DNA of 5,756 nt from Paramuribaculum sp. (GTDB lineage: Bacteria > Bacteroidota > Bacteroidia > Bacteroidales > Muribaculaceae): contig JAIDXA010000032.1 in assembly GCA_029058705.1 (NCBI GenBank), positions 1 to 5,756 of the forward strand. The letters are read 5' to 3'. Under the pieces are notes generated by a model that did not search any database, was not told the origin of the DNA, and was given only the letters and a program-made list of their open reading frames with translations. The position numbers and the translations under genes are program-made. Numbering within the stretch: position 1 is the first letter of the stretch; each line of letters begins with the position of its first letter. Positions 5,714 through 5,756 of the stretch are shown here, in pieces.

Positions 5714-5756
5714 ATGGCTGCTATTACATCTCCGAATTTCACCGATCTCCATCGCC
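5714..5756 (+). CDS. Start of a rightward gene cut by the window edge (possibly DNA polymerase III delta subunit)
   Basis: An ATG at 5714 opens a frame with no stop to the window end: 14 full codons, MAAITSPNFTDLHR. It is the first ATG downstream of a good Bacteroidetes promoter at a suitable distance, and is preceded by an A-rich stretch, so a real gene start is likely. The product cannot be proved from 14 residues. The F-T-D-L-H pattern resembles the N-terminus of HolA (clamp-loader delta subunit), and I recall holA lying beside the small HsdR-N gene in Bacteroidetes. This is inference from memory of context only. Confidence 0.5.
   Translation, partial: MAAITSPNFTDLHR

Noticed and set aside
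5650..5742. N-terminal extension of the HsdR-N-like protein to the ATG at 5742
   Set aside because: The extension covers the predicted promoters and the start of the divergent gene, and its translation does not resemble the family. The ATG at 5649 fits better.

Overview
The window looks like core chromosome from a member of the Bacteroidales, plausibly Muribaculaceae or a relative. Three things suggest this. Several genes are preceded by Bacteroidetes-type promoters (TTTG or a close variant at -33, TAnnTTTG or a close variant at -7). Start codons have AT-rich upstream regions without good Shine-Dalgarno sequences. The gene families (K+-dependent membrane pyrophosphatase, YbiT-like ABC-F protein, DUF2059 protein, small solitary HsdR-N protein) are typical of the group. 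The family-level assignment is inference. I see no transposase, integrase, phage gene, CRISPR array, tRNA or rRNA.

Layout, left to right: (1) the 3' end of argininosuccinate lyase (argH, +) up to 265. (2) A Bacteroidetes-type promoter at 280-310 and a roughly 90-base leader, followed by hppA (+, 401-2596), a complete ion-pumping membrane pyrophosphatase closed by a strong hairpin terminator at 2618-2654. (3) A small secreted DUF2059 protein on the minus strand (2694-3131), convergent with hppA. (4) A short divergent intergenic region with a good promoter for an ABC-F ATPase (+, 3259-4878), followed after 8 bases by a Dabb-domain protein (+, 4887-5183), probably one transcription unit. (5) A solitary HsdR-N/PD-(D/E)XK-like protein on the minus strand (5170-5649), whose 3' end overlaps the Dabb gene tail-to-tail. 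(6) A compact divergent promoter region at 5654-5708 and the first 14 codons of another + strand gene that runs off the window, possibly holA.

The genes do not form one obvious pathway. They look like neighbouring housekeeping units: arginine biosynthesis, recycling of pyrophosphate energy into an Na+/H+ gradient, ribosome-associated ABC-F function, and a solitary nuclease-like domain protein. I found no convincing new multi-gene system. The observations most worth a second look are: an ABC-F protein with one canonical and one thoroughly degenerate ATP site; a self-complementary -7 octamer that appears to serve two divergent promoters; and pyrophosphatase residues that predict a K+-dependent pump able to move both Na+ and H+.
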